A stretch of 42,193 nt of DNA from Bog-159 sp049511415 (GCA_049511415.1 JBEKYC010000059.1:1-42193), one strand, 5' to 3'. Counted from the stretch's first letter, positions 35,001 to 42,193 are shown. The notes: a model not told the origin generated them from the sequence alone. Program-made: numbers and translations.

Positions 35001-36428
35001 CAGGGATGTGGTGGTGATCGTCAGGCCTGCACTGATCGTGATGCTGAAGGACTTGGTGGTTGTATCCGGAGGTGTGGCGCCATCGGCCAGCCCGACGATG
35101 AACGTGGATGTTCCGGTGGCCGACGGAGTGCCGCTGATCGAGGCGGTCGTGGGAGACGATATCAGGGTCAATCCGACGGGAAGCGAACCGCTGGACAGTG
35201 ACCATGCGTAGGCGCCAAAGCCGCCTGTGCCGGTAAGGGTCTGATTGTAGGCCGCGCCCGCCGTGCCATTCGCCAGCGGCGAACTCGTGGTGATCGTGAG
35301 CTTGGGGTAGCTTGCTACCAAGGTGAAGGCGCCGGTAGTTGTCTCATTGCTCGAATCCGTGACCGTTACGTTGAAACTGGCTGTGCCTGGCGATGTCGCC
35401 GTTCCAGTCAGGACGCCGGCGGAACTCAACGTGAGCCATGAGGGCAGCCCGGTTGCCGACCACGTGTAACCGCCCGAGCCGCCAGTAGCCACAAAGGTGT
35501 CGGTGTAGGCGACTCCCACCGTCGCCGACGGCGTCAACGGCGACGTCGTGGTGATCGTCAGGGTCGGGTTTACGGTCAAGGAGAAAGTGCCGGCGCTGAC
35601 GCCGCCCGCAGCATCTGTCACGCTGAGGTTGACACTCGCTGTTCCCGGCGTCGTGGCCTTTCCGGAAATCACGTTGGTTGTGGGGGCTATGGTGAGTCCC
35701 GCGGGCAGGCTGGTAGCTGTCCACGTGTATGGCGGAACTCCGCCCGAGGCGGTGAGGGTGTCTGAATACGAAACGCTCACCTGGGCCGGCGGCAGCGGCG
35801 AGGTTGTCGTGATAGCGACCGCTGGAGCGATGGCTCCCGTGAACGCCTGGAACGCCTGCATCGCGGGAGTGCTGCTGTCCGTTGCCAAGACACGATACGA
35901 ATACGAAGCCATTACGGTGGCGGGCGTGTAGCTGATCCCGCCGGTGGATGAAACTGTGAGGCCGGGGGGCGGGCTGATGCCGACAATGCTCCAGGTGTAC
36001 GGAGGGGTCCCGCCGGAAGCGCTGCACGCGTTCGTATACAAGACGCCCACTTCCGCGGGCCCAGTGGCTAACGTGCAAGTTGTGGCCAACGCGTCGAGCG
36101 TCGTGCCGGAGTACACCTGTGAGCCGGTGTTCGGAGGAAGGGAACTATCCGTGGCCGTCACGGTGAAAGTGTATGGGCCGGCGGGATCCGCCAGCGTTCC
36201 CGCGATCGTGACACCGGCCGGATCGAGGGTTAGGCCGGGCGGCAAAGCGCCCGCACTGATGCTCCAGGAATAGGGGCTCGTACCGCCGGACGCGCTGCAG
36301 GAGACCGAAACGGCTGTCCCCACCAACTGGGGCAAGGTCGCGGGCTTGCAAGTAACGGTCACCTGGGCCAGCGAAGGGAAAGCCGCCAACGCGGCCAGGC
36401 CAGCATATTTAGCAATTGTCCGGATCAT
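32022..36428 (-). CDS. Giant secreted protein with about 14 putative-Ig (He_PIG-like) repeats
   Basis: This 1468-residue protein begins with a signal peptide (MIRTIAKYAGLAALAAFPSLAQ). From about residue 24 to 1243 it has some 14 tandem repeats of about 86 residues, each following a pattern of VGVAYSQTLAATGGTPPYTW, ALPPGLTLS, GTPTAAGTFTF and VQVTDS. The repeats vary enough to be old. The last about 225 residues form a different Ser/Thr-rich beta domain ending ATSANF. Such proteins are surface or matrix adhesins in related bacteria, but the ligand is unknown. No LPXTG, T9SS or autotransporter barrel is visible. The ATG overlaps the stop of the upstream Ig-like gene (ATGA), so the two are a translational pair. 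Confidence 0.93.
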   Translation of the reverse strand: MIRTIAKYAGLAALAAFPSLAQVTVTCKPATLPQLVGTAVSVSCSASGGTSPYSWSISAGALPPGLTLDPAGVTIAGTLADPAGPYTFTVTATDSSLPPNTGSQVYSGTTLDALATTCTLATGPAEVGVLYTNACSASGGTPPYTWSIVGISPPPGLTVSSTGGISYTPATVMASYSYRVLATDSSTPAMQAFQAFTGAIAPAVAITTTSPLPPAQVSVSYSDTLTASGGVPPYTWTATSLPAGLTIAPTTNVISGKATTPGTASVNLSVTDAAGGVSAGTFSLTVNPTLTITTTSPLTPSATVGVAYTDTFVATGGSGGYTWSATGLPSWLTLSSAGVLTGTATSPGTASFNVTVTDSSNETTTGAFTLVASYPKLTITTSSPLANGTAGAAYNQTLTGTGGFGAYAWSLSSGSLPVGLTLISSPTTASISGTPSATGTSTFIVGLADGATPPDTTTKSFSITISAGLTITTTSLPNATVGIAYTQSLAAAGGVAPYTWSITAGALPSAFTLNATSGAITGTAAAAGSASFTATVTDSTGTTANQPLTLTIVVAPVITTASPLPNGSTGVAYSQTLAATGGTTPYKWTVSTGALPTGLSLTTAGVINGTPTVPGTDTFAVQLTDATGVTATKSLSLTIISTLTISTTSPLPTGEAGVAYAQTLAVTGGTPPYTWSITGGTLPSGLTLTAAGAVSGTPTANGAFGFTVQVTDSNKVTASATFSLNILQAVQISTPSALPGGALAAAYSQSLTASAGEAPYTWSVTSGALPPGLTFSSGGAITGTPTKTGTFTFTGNVSDALGGATNRQFTIVIAAGLTITTPALPVATVGVPYSQTLGATGGTAPYTWALTAGSLPPGLSLTDGGSVTGNPTVAGTSTFSVQVTDSLGRQASAPFSITVAPSLSITTTSLPGGSPGAAYSQTLAATGGTPPYTWSIVNGALPGGLSLSSSGAITGSLSAAGTFTFTVQVSDSASAIATKKLSITVVSGLSITTAATLPGAPLNASYSQTLSAAGGAPPYTWALTGGALPAGITLSAAGVVSGTATASGTFTFTATVTDSAAATASQQFTLVVSGLSFSTTSLPNGTIGTAYDQTLVATGGTPPYTYAKTAGTLPPGIALSGSTLSGTPTAAGSFTFTIQVTDFTSATATQQLTIVIGGLAITTAATLPSAALGTAYSQTVAATGTAPYTWAVTAGALPGGLTLDASSGTISGTPNAAGDFSFTLQVTDSTKATASQAFMLTVLAATFSGISDTATSAQQLSGTLALGANYQEAVTAQVTLSFTPDATLTWPAPDPAIQFSSGGTTASFTMPANTTAPVSFALQTGTVAGTITLTVSLQAGSGAAVPAVVTQTIQIAPAMPVISAVSVSTSSSSFTVSVTAYSNTRDASQATLQFTPASGQTLENSSVTVPLTSAASNWFQSSSSDQYGSQFILTLPFTLTNGSASGLASVSVTLTNSAGVSTATSANF

Positions 36429-37036
36429 TTTGGCGCACCGAAGGTCGGGCTACCGGCGTTGATCGTAATCGAGGAGGAACTCTGCGTGGATGAAGACGAA
36501 GGGGATTTCCCTTTCAGGGCGACGGCTGCGCCTGCCGCTCCGGCGGCGCCGATTAAGGCTAGAATCAAAACCGTCTTGGACGATGCGCCACCTTTTCCGG
36601 GTTCGGCATTGGTCTGCATGATGGTGGCCGTAGCCACCTGTCCCTGCAGGGATGTGGTCACCCGAATCTGGAACTGTCCGACGGATGCGTTAGGCCGTAA
36701 GCCGTGTCCCACGGCTTGACCGTAAGCGTCCGTCATAACCGTCAGGGTATTCTGTCCGTTGGCGAAAGTCCCGCCCGCTCCCTGATTTGGCAGCACGAAT
36801 GTCACGGCTATGTTCGGCAACGGGTGCCCGTCCTGATCGACCACGCGCACCGCCGGCTCTTTGGCGCGGTGCAGGCGGACACTGTTGATAGCCCCGTCGC
36901 CCTCCGTCACCTCGATCCGCGGCACGGTGGCGGCCGGCCGAGCCACCACGACGCTTAACACGACAGCCAGCCATTGGGTGAATCGCAGCGCCCACCGGAT
37001 GCGGCCTCCGCCATCTGCACTTCTATGATCGACCAT
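36425..37036 (-). CDS. Secreted Ig-like (Big_1-type) protein with C-terminal membrane helix
   Basis: This 203-residue protein has an N-terminal hydrophobic signal (QWLAVVLSVVVARPAAT), then one bacterial Ig-like domain at about 40-145. Its core, VRVVDQDGHPLPNIAVTF, GGTFANGQNTLTVMTDAYGQA and GQFQIRVTTS, follows the Big_1 pattern of intimin-like proteins. A second hydrophobic helix at about 155-172 (TVLILALIGAAGAAGAAVAL) should anchor it in the membrane, leaving a Ser-rich tail. Its stop overlaps the giant protein's start. It probably is an anchor or assembly partner for that protein; this is inference. The start is 34 bases from the divergent JAMM-like gene. Confidence 0.85.
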   Translation of the reverse strand: MVDHRSADGGGRIRWALRFTQWLAVVLSVVVARPAATVPRIEVTEGDGAINSVRLHRAKEPAVRVVDQDGHPLPNIAVTFVLPNQGAGGTFANGQNTLTVMTDAYGQAVGHGLRPNASVGQFQIRVTTSLQGQVATATIMQTNAEPGKGGASSKTVLILALIGAAGAAGAAVALKGKSPSSSSTQSSSSITINAGSPTFGAPK

Positions 37037-37070
37037 GGATTAGTCTCGATACCAAAAATGACCTAAGCTA

Positions 37071-38927
37071 GTGATTGTACCCTTTACCGGCAACGCTGTG
37101 ATAGACACTATGGCGGGGATGGCTGCGGCGTCGAACTTCGAGATTTGGAGCGTACCCGGCCAGCCGGTGCGGGTCGAGTATTCCGCCGCTGTACTGGATG
37201 AGATCCGACGGGCCGCGGTGGATGGATATCACCGTGTGCCGCATGGCGGCGTGGAAACCGGCGGCATTCTGTTCGGGACGCGGCAAAAGAACGGGGTCCG
37301 CATTTCGGCCTGGCGTCCGTTGACGTGTGAGTATACCAAGGGTCCATCGTTCGTGCTCTCCGAGGCGGAAGAATTGGCCCTGCCTGGCAAAATACAGGAG
37401 TGGGGCAGCAGCGCCGAACTGGCGGGTCTGGAGCCGGTAGGCTGGTACCGCGCGCACAACCGCAGTGAGATCCTCCTTTCAGAAGTCGATCTGAACTTCT
37501 TCCACCGTTTTTTTCCGGAAGCCTGGCAGATCGGCTTGATCGTCCGGCCGGCGGCCTTCGCACCTACGCGCGCGGGCTTTTTCTTTCGCGAGTCTGGCGG
37601 CGATATCCGGACCCAAAGCAGCTATCGGGAATTTGTGCTCGCGCCCGTGCAGTCTAACGTCCCGTTGGATGTGCCGGCAGACGAACCGGCCGCCGTGGCG
37701 GCTCCTAAAGCGATCGGCGCGGCTGTTTCCGCGCCTGTGCCAAGGGTCGGCAACGGCGAGTCGCAAACTTCGGCTCGACCCGAGCCCAGCGCGCTTGAGG
37801 AGTATAGAATCAATCCGCCGGCAGTGTCCGGATCCTTGGTTTCGCGCCCAGCCGGAAGCCGGCGGCGATGGCCGCTGGCGGTGGCGATTCTGGCGGTGGC
37901 GGCAGCCGTCCTGGGCCTTTGGCTATTCACTTCCAGGCCGGCGCGCGGTTTGGCGCTCTCCGCTACGGACGCCGGCGGCCAACTGCGCATTACCTGGGAT
38001 CGTTCGGCGCCGGCGATAGTCCGCGCCTCCGGGGGCACGCTTGAAATCGTGGATGGCGGTGCGCACACCGAGGTCAAGCTCTCGGCTGCGGACCTGCATT
38101 CCGGCAGCATCTCCTACGCACGGGAGACTGGCGACGTTCAACTGCGGATGATGGTCTATGTGCCGGGTAACCCGCCCGCCTCCGAGATCACGCACTTCCT
38201 TAAGCCAGGATCGGCAGTCGCCGCGCTCCCGGCGCCGCCGTCTCAGCCCGCCGCCAAGCAAGCCAGCGTGGAGACCGTTAAACCGACCCCGCCCCTGACG
38301 GAGAAACCCCTCGATCCAAAGCCGCGAGAGCCAGAGCCGTCCGCGCCAACCAGTCTCCAGATACCCCCAAAAAGGACTGTAACCGCTTTTCGCGCGCCGG
38401 CCGAGCATGCGGCTGTGCAAGCCATGCCGTCAGCGACTATCGCGCCGCCGCCGATCGAGGACCAGGCGGTCAACCCGCAGGGCGCCGGCGTGCCGGGCAT
38501 CTTGAATCCGGCGGCTCCCGCTGCGCCCCGTCCCGTTCCGCCGCGTACCACGCCCACCTCCGGCAAGATCATCTGGACCGGCCAGTTGCCCAAAGACGGT
38601 CGCCTGGTGATCCAGGGAAATCATGTTTCGAGCGGCGTTCTGAATGCGGCGCTGCCGTCCCGCGGGCTGTTTGTGAACGCATACCCGGGAGAGCTGACCT
38701 CCAATGGCATGACGCTCTTTAGTGTGGAACCCAAGTACGCGCAGCCGGTAACTGAAGCTGCCGGGGCAGATAACGGCTGGAACCGAACCACTTACACCCT
38801 GGACGCCAAACGTGCTGCCGCGATCAAGGTAGTGGAGTTACCCGGCACACGCAATGGCTATCGTTTGGTGCTGCAGGGATCTTCACAAAAGCTCTCGATC
38901 GTCGTATTGGAGTGGCGCGCGCAATGA
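37071..38927 (+). CDS. Membrane-anchored MPN/JAMM-like protein with periplasmic tail
   Basis: This 618-residue protein has no signal peptide. Residues about 30-180 look like an MPN/JAB domain: Glu62 in HGGVETGGILFGT, then GWYRAHNRSEILLSEVD at 125-140 with His129, Ser137 and Asp140. The JAMM spacing H-x-H-x7-S-x2-D is exact, but the first His is Arg127. Residues 185-263 are Pro/Ala-rich, followed by RRRW and a helix at about 268-287, so the MPN domain should be cytoplasmic and the rest periplasmic. The tail has an Ig-like segment, a Pro-rich linker (to about 490) and a C-terminal beta domain. GTG 37071 is the start, with ATGs at 37110 and 37119 as alternatives. Confidence 0.85.
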   Translation: MIVPFTGNAVIDTMAGMAAASNFEIWSVPGQPVRVEYSAAVLDEIRRAAVDGYHRVPHGGVETGGILFGTRQKNGVRISAWRPLTCEYTKGPSFVLSEAEELALPGKIQEWGSSAELAGLEPVGWYRAHNRSEILLSEVDLNFFHRFFPEAWQIGLIVRPAAFAPTRAGFFFRESGGDIRTQSSYREFVLAPVQSNVPLDVPADEPAAVAAPKAIGAAVSAPVPRVGNGESQTSARPEPSALEEYRINPPAVSGSLVSRPAGSRRRWPLAVAILAVAAAVLGLWLFTSRPARGLALSATDAGGQLRITWDRSAPAIVRASGGTLEIVDGGAHTEVKLSAADLHSGSISYARETGDVQLRMMVYVPGNPPASEITHFLKPGSAVAALPAPPSQPAAKQASVETVKPTPPLTEKPLDPKPREPEPSAPTSLQIPPKRTVTAFRAPAEHAAVQAMPSATIAPPPIEDQAVNPQGAGVPGILNPAAPAAPRPVPPRTTPTSGKIIWTGQLPKDGRLVIQGNHVSSGVLNAALPSRGLFVNAYPGELTSNGMTLFSVEPKYAQPVTEAAGADNGWNRTTYTLDAKRAAAIKVVELPGTRNGYRLVLQGSSQKLSIVVLEWRAQ

Positions 38928-39315
38928 GCGCTCTCGGATGTTACGACTTCAGTGGCGTGCGCGTTATGGAGTGCGCGCCCGAAGGAGCGCCGGTGGGTGG
39001 CGAGCGCGACGCGGTTGAGTTGATCGGCGCGGCGCGGCGCGGGGGCAGGGTGCAGACTGGGTCCTGATACCCGCGGCGCGGTTGGGTGACGATTTTTTCA
39101 AGCTGAGAACCCGCATAGCCGGCGAGTTCGTCCAGAAGTTTGTTACGTACCGAGTGCGGCTGGCGATCGCGGGCGACATTTCGGGGTACCTGGAGGGAAG
39201 CTCCGCGCTGCGGGATTTCGTGGTTGAATGCAATCGCGGGTCCCAGGTCTGGTTCGTAGCCGATGCCCAGGAGTTGCAGACGCGGCTTGCGGCACTGGAT
39301 ATGAGCGCTCACTGA
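38924..39315 (+). pseudogene. Frameshifted DUF4180 gene
   Basis: Two overlapping frames together match a DUF4180 protein (about 120 residues). The first starts at ATG 38924 (overlapping the previous stop, ATGA) and reads VRVMECAPEGAPVGG then DAVELIGAARRGG, and ends at a TGA at 39065. The second frame carries ADWVLIPAARLGDDFFKL, RIAGEFVQKFVTYRVRLAIAGD and SSALRDFVVECNRGSQVWF to 39315. Adding one G to the five-G run at 39041-39045 joins them into one 130-residue frame. It may be a real mutation, a programmed shift or a sequence error. The function of DUF4180 is unknown. Its 3' end overlaps the converging VWFA-like gene by 7 bases. Confidence 0.75.
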
Positions 39316-41711
39316 AACTTAATTTCCGACTCCGCTGCGAACTTGCGGTAAGCGCGAAACTCCGTTTCGTTGCGAACGATCTGTTTTCCCTGTCGGACCT
39401 GCAGCACTGAGCGCAAAGGGAGAAGAAAATCCTGCATGCCGATGCGCACCATTCCGTATTCGAGCGATAGAGTGGGCGATTGCAGGCCAAAATCCTTAGG
39501 AAGACCGCTTCCCTGCAGCACCAAACGGCGCACCAGTCCAGTTTCCTCGTCGACGAAGACGCGGCCATGAAAGCCGGCGATTTCCTGACGCAGGTTGAAG
39601 GTGACCACGAAGATGGATCGGGCGACCGGTACGTCCACATCAAAAACCCCGCACAGTGCCCCACCCGCCATGGCGCGCCCGGACCATTTATACTGCGCTG
39701 AGGCTTCGGGGCGGAAGACGGATTTGAGGATCGCGCCGAATTCGCCGCGCGAGTGCACGCCCTGCAGCGTATCGCGATGGGCAGTCGATTTCTGGCCATT
39801 GATTTCGAGAGTGCGGAAGCTCTCTTTGTTGCCCTCGTAGGTGAATTCTTCAATGATGGAGTCGGCTTGGCGGAAGCGGTCGAAACCGCGCACGGGAGCG
39901 GTGAGGCGGCGGGTTTCGCGATGGCAGCGGAAGTTGGGCAGGCGCGCGGCGTACGATAGCGCCCCGCCGGTAGCCTCTTCCCAGAGCTTCTGCTGTTGGG
40001 GTGCGGCAAGGGCGCCGGAGTCCGCCGCCAAGTGCACGGGATCAACTTCCGGTAGCGGCACTTCGGCGTCCTCGTCGGCAGTGGCGACCGCTACGGTAGG
40101 CCCAGCGGAAGCCAGAACCGCGGTGCGTTCGTTGCCGGCGACACGGAAGTTCACCGGGCGGGTAAGCGCCACGGCGCCCTGGCGGACGGTGACGCGCGCC
40201 TCATAATCGCCCGGGCTGAGTTGGACGCCGCGCAGCGTGGCCAGATACGGGAACTCGTGCTTCTGCTCGCCTACCGTGGAGGACATGCCGCCAGACTCCA
40301 CCGAATCATTGCGTAGTTTGTCGGTGAAGGGTAGACTGCTGCGCCCGACGACGTGCCCGTTGCGCAGAATTTCCAAACTCATTTGCGGCTGGGCCCCGTA
40401 AATATCGGGATAAACCACCAGATAGATCTGCAGGGTGAACGGTTCATTGGCGCGATAGACCGGCTCCAACAGGGGAGAGATCGCGTTGCCGTCGTATTGC
40501 AGAATCTGATCGGCCTCGAAACGATCGCCCGCGCTGTTAAACGGCCGCACCAACAAAGCGTCGCTTACGGTGAAGCCCGGCGTGCCCATGCTGGTGCGCA
40601 CCGCTTGGCGTACACCGCCGCTCTTGCCCGCGATCAGATCCTCGACCGTGGCCTCGATGGTATATTGGCCGGCGGGCAAAGCCACCTCCCGCAAGTAATA
40701 GAGGTTGCCCGCGCGCCGATCGGCCAACTTCTTGAGAGGGCCGTGCAGCGATACAGGCTTGCTCGCGCGCCACACGACCTTGCCTGACCGGTTGCGCGCG
40801 ATCTGGGTTACACGGGCGTGGGCGGAGTAGGTGCCGGCGTTATCGTCGACATCAAAATGCAGGGCGCTCAAGGGTAATTCCACCAGCAGCAGGCCTCGCA
40901 TCGGTCCAGTAGTATCTTCCATGTTGATGCCCGTGTCGGTGGTGGTGATGCCGCCTTGGCCGGCTCCTACCGAGCGTTGGACGCCAAAGGACTCCGTGCT
41001 GCGCGGCGAGATCCGCATAAACTGCGTGTGTACCGGTAAATCAGTGGGCAGGGCGGGCAAGTTCGAGGCCGCGGATTGGGCGCCAGCCTCCTGTTCATAG
41101 GGACTGGCAGCGGTCTTCAAACCAGCGGCGGCGATCAGAAGGGTGGAATCCAGGGCCTTCGCGTCGCGTATCAGCGCGCCGCCAGTCTGCTGACCGAGGG
41201 CCTCCAGAGAGCCGCTGGGCTTCTTGGCGGCAACCTCCGCGGGATCGAGCACGACCACGCGTATGAAATTCGATTTGCAAAAGTCGATAATTTGGTTCAG
41301 TTGGGTTTGACCATCGCTCGAAAGCGAAGGTTGCGCAACGAGGGTTACCAGGAGGCGCAAGCCCGGCCGCAAGGCGAGGCTCTGGGCCGCGCGATCGAGA
41401 GAAGCCAGAAAAGTGCTGGGATCGGCGTCGCGGGACAGGCGGGCAGCTTCGAGGAACGGCGGCTCGATCGATTTAGGGCCGATCTGCGGATCCAAAGCCA
41501 GTGTGTCCACGCTTCCGGCGCGCCGGAGTTCGGCCCACGAGTCCGGCTGGCTCAGCCAACGGTGAGCCGTGATGGAGGCAGCGTGCGCAGCCTGGCGGGC
41601 AGCGTCCGCGCTGGCCGGGCCAAATAGAAAAATGGCCGAACGCTGCGATGTCGGAGCGGCGGCCAGTGGCGCCAACAACAGAAACCCGAGCGCCGCAGTT
41701 TTCATATGCAT
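39309..41711 (-). CDS. Secreted VWFA-like/acidobacterial multidomain protein (800 aa)
   Basis: The protein has a signal peptide (MHMKTAALGFLLLAPLAAAPT). Residues about 25-190 resemble a VWFA-like alpha/beta domain, with AIFLFGPASADA, LRLLVTLVAQPSLSSDG and FIRVVVLDPAEV, but a clear metal-binding DxSxS is not seen. The middle (about 250-560) is a series of beta-sandwich-like segments, including PAGQYTIEATVEDL and SPGDYEARVTVRQG. The C-terminal 200 residues resemble a LolA/outer-membrane-lipoprotein-like beta domain (FNLRQEIAGFHGRVFVDEETG). The function is unknown. Start 41711 has no ribosome site; an in-frame ATG at 41705 lies just after a TAATAT box and may be the real start. Its stop converges on the DUF4180 gene. 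Confidence 0.82.
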   Translation of the reverse strand: MHMKTAALGFLLLAPLAAAPTSQRSAIFLFGPASADAARQAAHAASITAHRWLSQPDSWAELRRAGSVDTLALDPQIGPKSIEPPFLEAARLSRDADPSTFLASLDRAAQSLALRPGLRLLVTLVAQPSLSSDGQTQLNQIIDFCKSNFIRVVVLDPAEVAAKKPSGSLEALGQQTGGALIRDAKALDSTLLIAAAGLKTAASPYEQEAGAQSAASNLPALPTDLPVHTQFMRISPRSTESFGVQRSVGAGQGGITTTDTGINMEDTTGPMRGLLLVELPLSALHFDVDDNAGTYSAHARVTQIARNRSGKVVWRASKPVSLHGPLKKLADRRAGNLYYLREVALPAGQYTIEATVEDLIAGKSGGVRQAVRTSMGTPGFTVSDALLVRPFNSAGDRFEADQILQYDGNAISPLLEPVYRANEPFTLQIYLVVYPDIYGAQPQMSLEILRNGHVVGRSSLPFTDKLRNDSVESGGMSSTVGEQKHEFPYLATLRGVQLSPGDYEARVTVRQGAVALTRPVNFRVAGNERTAVLASAGPTVAVATADEDAEVPLPEVDPVHLAADSGALAAPQQQKLWEEATGGALSYAARLPNFRCHRETRRLTAPVRGFDRFRQADSIIEEFTYEGNKESFRTLEINGQKSTAHRDTLQGVHSRGEFGAILKSVFRPEASAQYKWSGRAMAGGALCGVFDVDVPVARSIFVVTFNLRQEIAGFHGRVFVDEETGLVRRLVLQGSGLPKDFGLQSPTLSLEYGMVRIGMQDFLLPLRSVLQVRQGKQIVRNETEFRAYRKFAAESEIKFQ

Positions 41712-41713
41712 TC

Positions 41714-41719
41714 ATATTA
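41714..41719 (-). promoter_or_regulatory. -10-like hexamer before the VWFA-like gene
   Basis: On the minus strand 41719-41714 reads TAATAT. Transcription would start near 41707, next to the ATGs at 41711/41705, so a leaderless or nearly leaderless start is suggested. TTGACA on the plus strand at 41722-41727 is the wrong way round to serve as its -35. Confidence 0.3.
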
Positions 41720-41815
41720 GCTTGACATCAGCCCGGCGCAGGCTGGGTAGCGCCTAAATCTTTCAGACACACTCTTTGGCGAGGCGGGTAGTGGTGCATT
41801 CCACACAGGAGTTGG

Positions 41816-41845
41816 CCACCGATAAACGCCGATGCACACGGATAT
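41816..41845 (+). repeat. Three 10-bp degenerate tandem units
   Basis: CCACCGATAA, ACGCCGATGC and ACACGGATAT follow each other, each with a C(C/G)GAT core at the same phase. The 10-base period is close to one helical turn. The 204-base gap at 41712-41915 holds no gene; this array and the nearby inverted repeat are its only structures. Confidence 0.5.
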
Positions 41846-41864
41846 GGACTGTTCATGAGCGCCC

Positions 41865-41907
41865 GATGCCGTGCTTCCCGCTCCTTATTAACTGCAAAAA
41901 CGGCATC
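41865..41907 (-). terminator. Inverted repeat downstream of the edge gene
   Basis: GATGCCGT (41865-41872) pairs with ACGGCATC (41900-41907), 8 bp with a 27-base loop. It is just 3' of the minus-strand gene whose stop is at 41916, so it may be a terminator; the T-run lies inside the loop side rather than after the stem. Confidence 0.35.
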
Positions 41908-41915
41908 AGTTCTTC

Positions 41916-42193
41916 CTACGAAACATGAATCCGCTCAAATACTTCAGCAAGATTGTGGGCAACCCGGTCAGGAGCGATCCACACGAGGGTACCGATCATC
42001 TGGTGCAAGCGCACTACTGGCGAGGGATTTGAGACGTCGAAACTGTAGACGGTGCAGCGCGCCACCGGCTTCCCTTCGAGCCGGACGCAAACCTGTTTGC
42101 ATGTATGGTCTGCGCGCTGGCGCAACCGGCACACCGTCAGGAGCGCCTCGCATCTCGAATCGCAGAGCGCCCACTCCCCGCGTTCCCGCGCTA
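41916..42193 (-). CDS. Partial Cys-rich protein of unknown function (5' end outside window)
   Basis: The minus-strand frame is open from the right edge to a stop at 41916, giving at least 91 residues of C-terminal sequence. Cysteines are clustered in ALCDSRCEALLTVC and HTCKQVCVRL, with one more in VARCTVYSF. The last part, VRLHQMIGTLVWIAPDRV, then HNLAEVFERIHVS, has protein-like composition. I do not recognise the family. Codon use is less GC-biased at third positions than in most neighbours, so it could be a chance frame. No complete start is visible within the window; a GTG at 42134 is possible but loses half the cysteines. Confidence 0.45.
   Translation of the reverse strand, partial: ARERGEWALCDSRCEALLTVCRLRQRADHTCKQVCVRLEGKPVARCTVYSFDVSNPSPVVRLHQMIGTLVWIAPDRVAHNLAEVFERIHVS

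Noticed and set aside
32151..36273. Many 60-190-residue plus-strand frames opposite the Ig-repeat gene
   Set aside because: They recur with the repeat period and have Val/Ala/Gly-rich translations, so they reflect the repeats' composition rather than genes.
41722..41727. TTGACA at 41722-41727 as a -35 box
   Set aside because: On the plus strand no -10 lies at 16-19 bases, and no plus-strand gene follows; it is the wrong orientation for the minus-strand VWFA-like gene.

Overview
The window looks like a GC-rich chromosomal segment of an Acidobacteriota bacterium, most probably of the Solibacter/Bryobacter type. This is inferred from gene content: a TonB-receptor-like Oar protein with a carboxypeptidase-regulatory N-terminus, a giant secreted protein of putative-Ig repeats, a small AT-hook protein and a large secreted VWFA-like protein. 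No rRNA or other taxonomic marker is present, so the assignment is an inference. I saw no tRNA, rRNA, CRISPR array, insertion sequence, integrase or phage gene. Most of the window is ordinary core chromosome.

Region by region. Bases 1-4605 (+): the 3' part of a histidine kinase, an isolated nuoM, a family 2 glycosyltransferase and aroA with class II motifs. Bases 4594-11109 (-): a pfkB-type sugar-phosphate kinase and murJ, an unknown secreted protein, then FAH-fold hydrolase, tmk and holB, the last three tightly packed. Bases 11108-14610: osmC, a decayed metallo-beta-lactamase fragment, a YtxH-like protein, an MBL hydrolase and lnt. Bases 14629-20613 (+): a lone Flp pilin between two stem-loops, an alkylsulfatase-like MBL enzyme coupled to an HDAC-fold deacetylase, a cytidylate-kinase-like/nuclease-like fusion overlapping hpt, an M20 dipeptidase, two tandem hairpins and a 75-residue AT-hook protein. 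Bases 20628-23894 (-): the Oar-like receptor, divergent from glnA. Bases 24074-28637 (+): glnA, a MOSC protein, gnd and a KDG-kinase-like gene. Bases 28649-32016 (-): a Tat-exported amidohydrolase, an unusual phosphofructokinase and an epimerase-like protein. Bases 32022-42193: an envelope locus with a 1468-residue 14-repeat secreted protein, an Ig-like membrane partner, a membrane-anchored MPN/JAMM-like protein, a frameshifted DUF4180 gene, a VWFA-like secreted protein and a partial Cys-rich gene.

How the genes fit together. Envelope and cell-wall functions recur (murJ, lnt, glycosyltransferase, pilin, Oar receptor, Ig-repeat protein). Central metabolism is represented by aroA, tmk, hpt, glnA, gnd, the KDG-kinase-like gene and the phosphofructokinase. 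The least explained part is bases 32022-41711, where a secreted repeat protein and its Ig/TM partner are divergent from a predicted inner-membrane protein carrying a cytoplasmic MPN domain with one altered metal ligand. The most unusual single proteins elsewhere are the kinase-like/nuclease-like fusion next to hpt and the AT-hook microprotein. A recurring regulatory feature is a -10-like hexamer close to start codons, often without a visible -35, which would give short or nearly absent 5' leaders.
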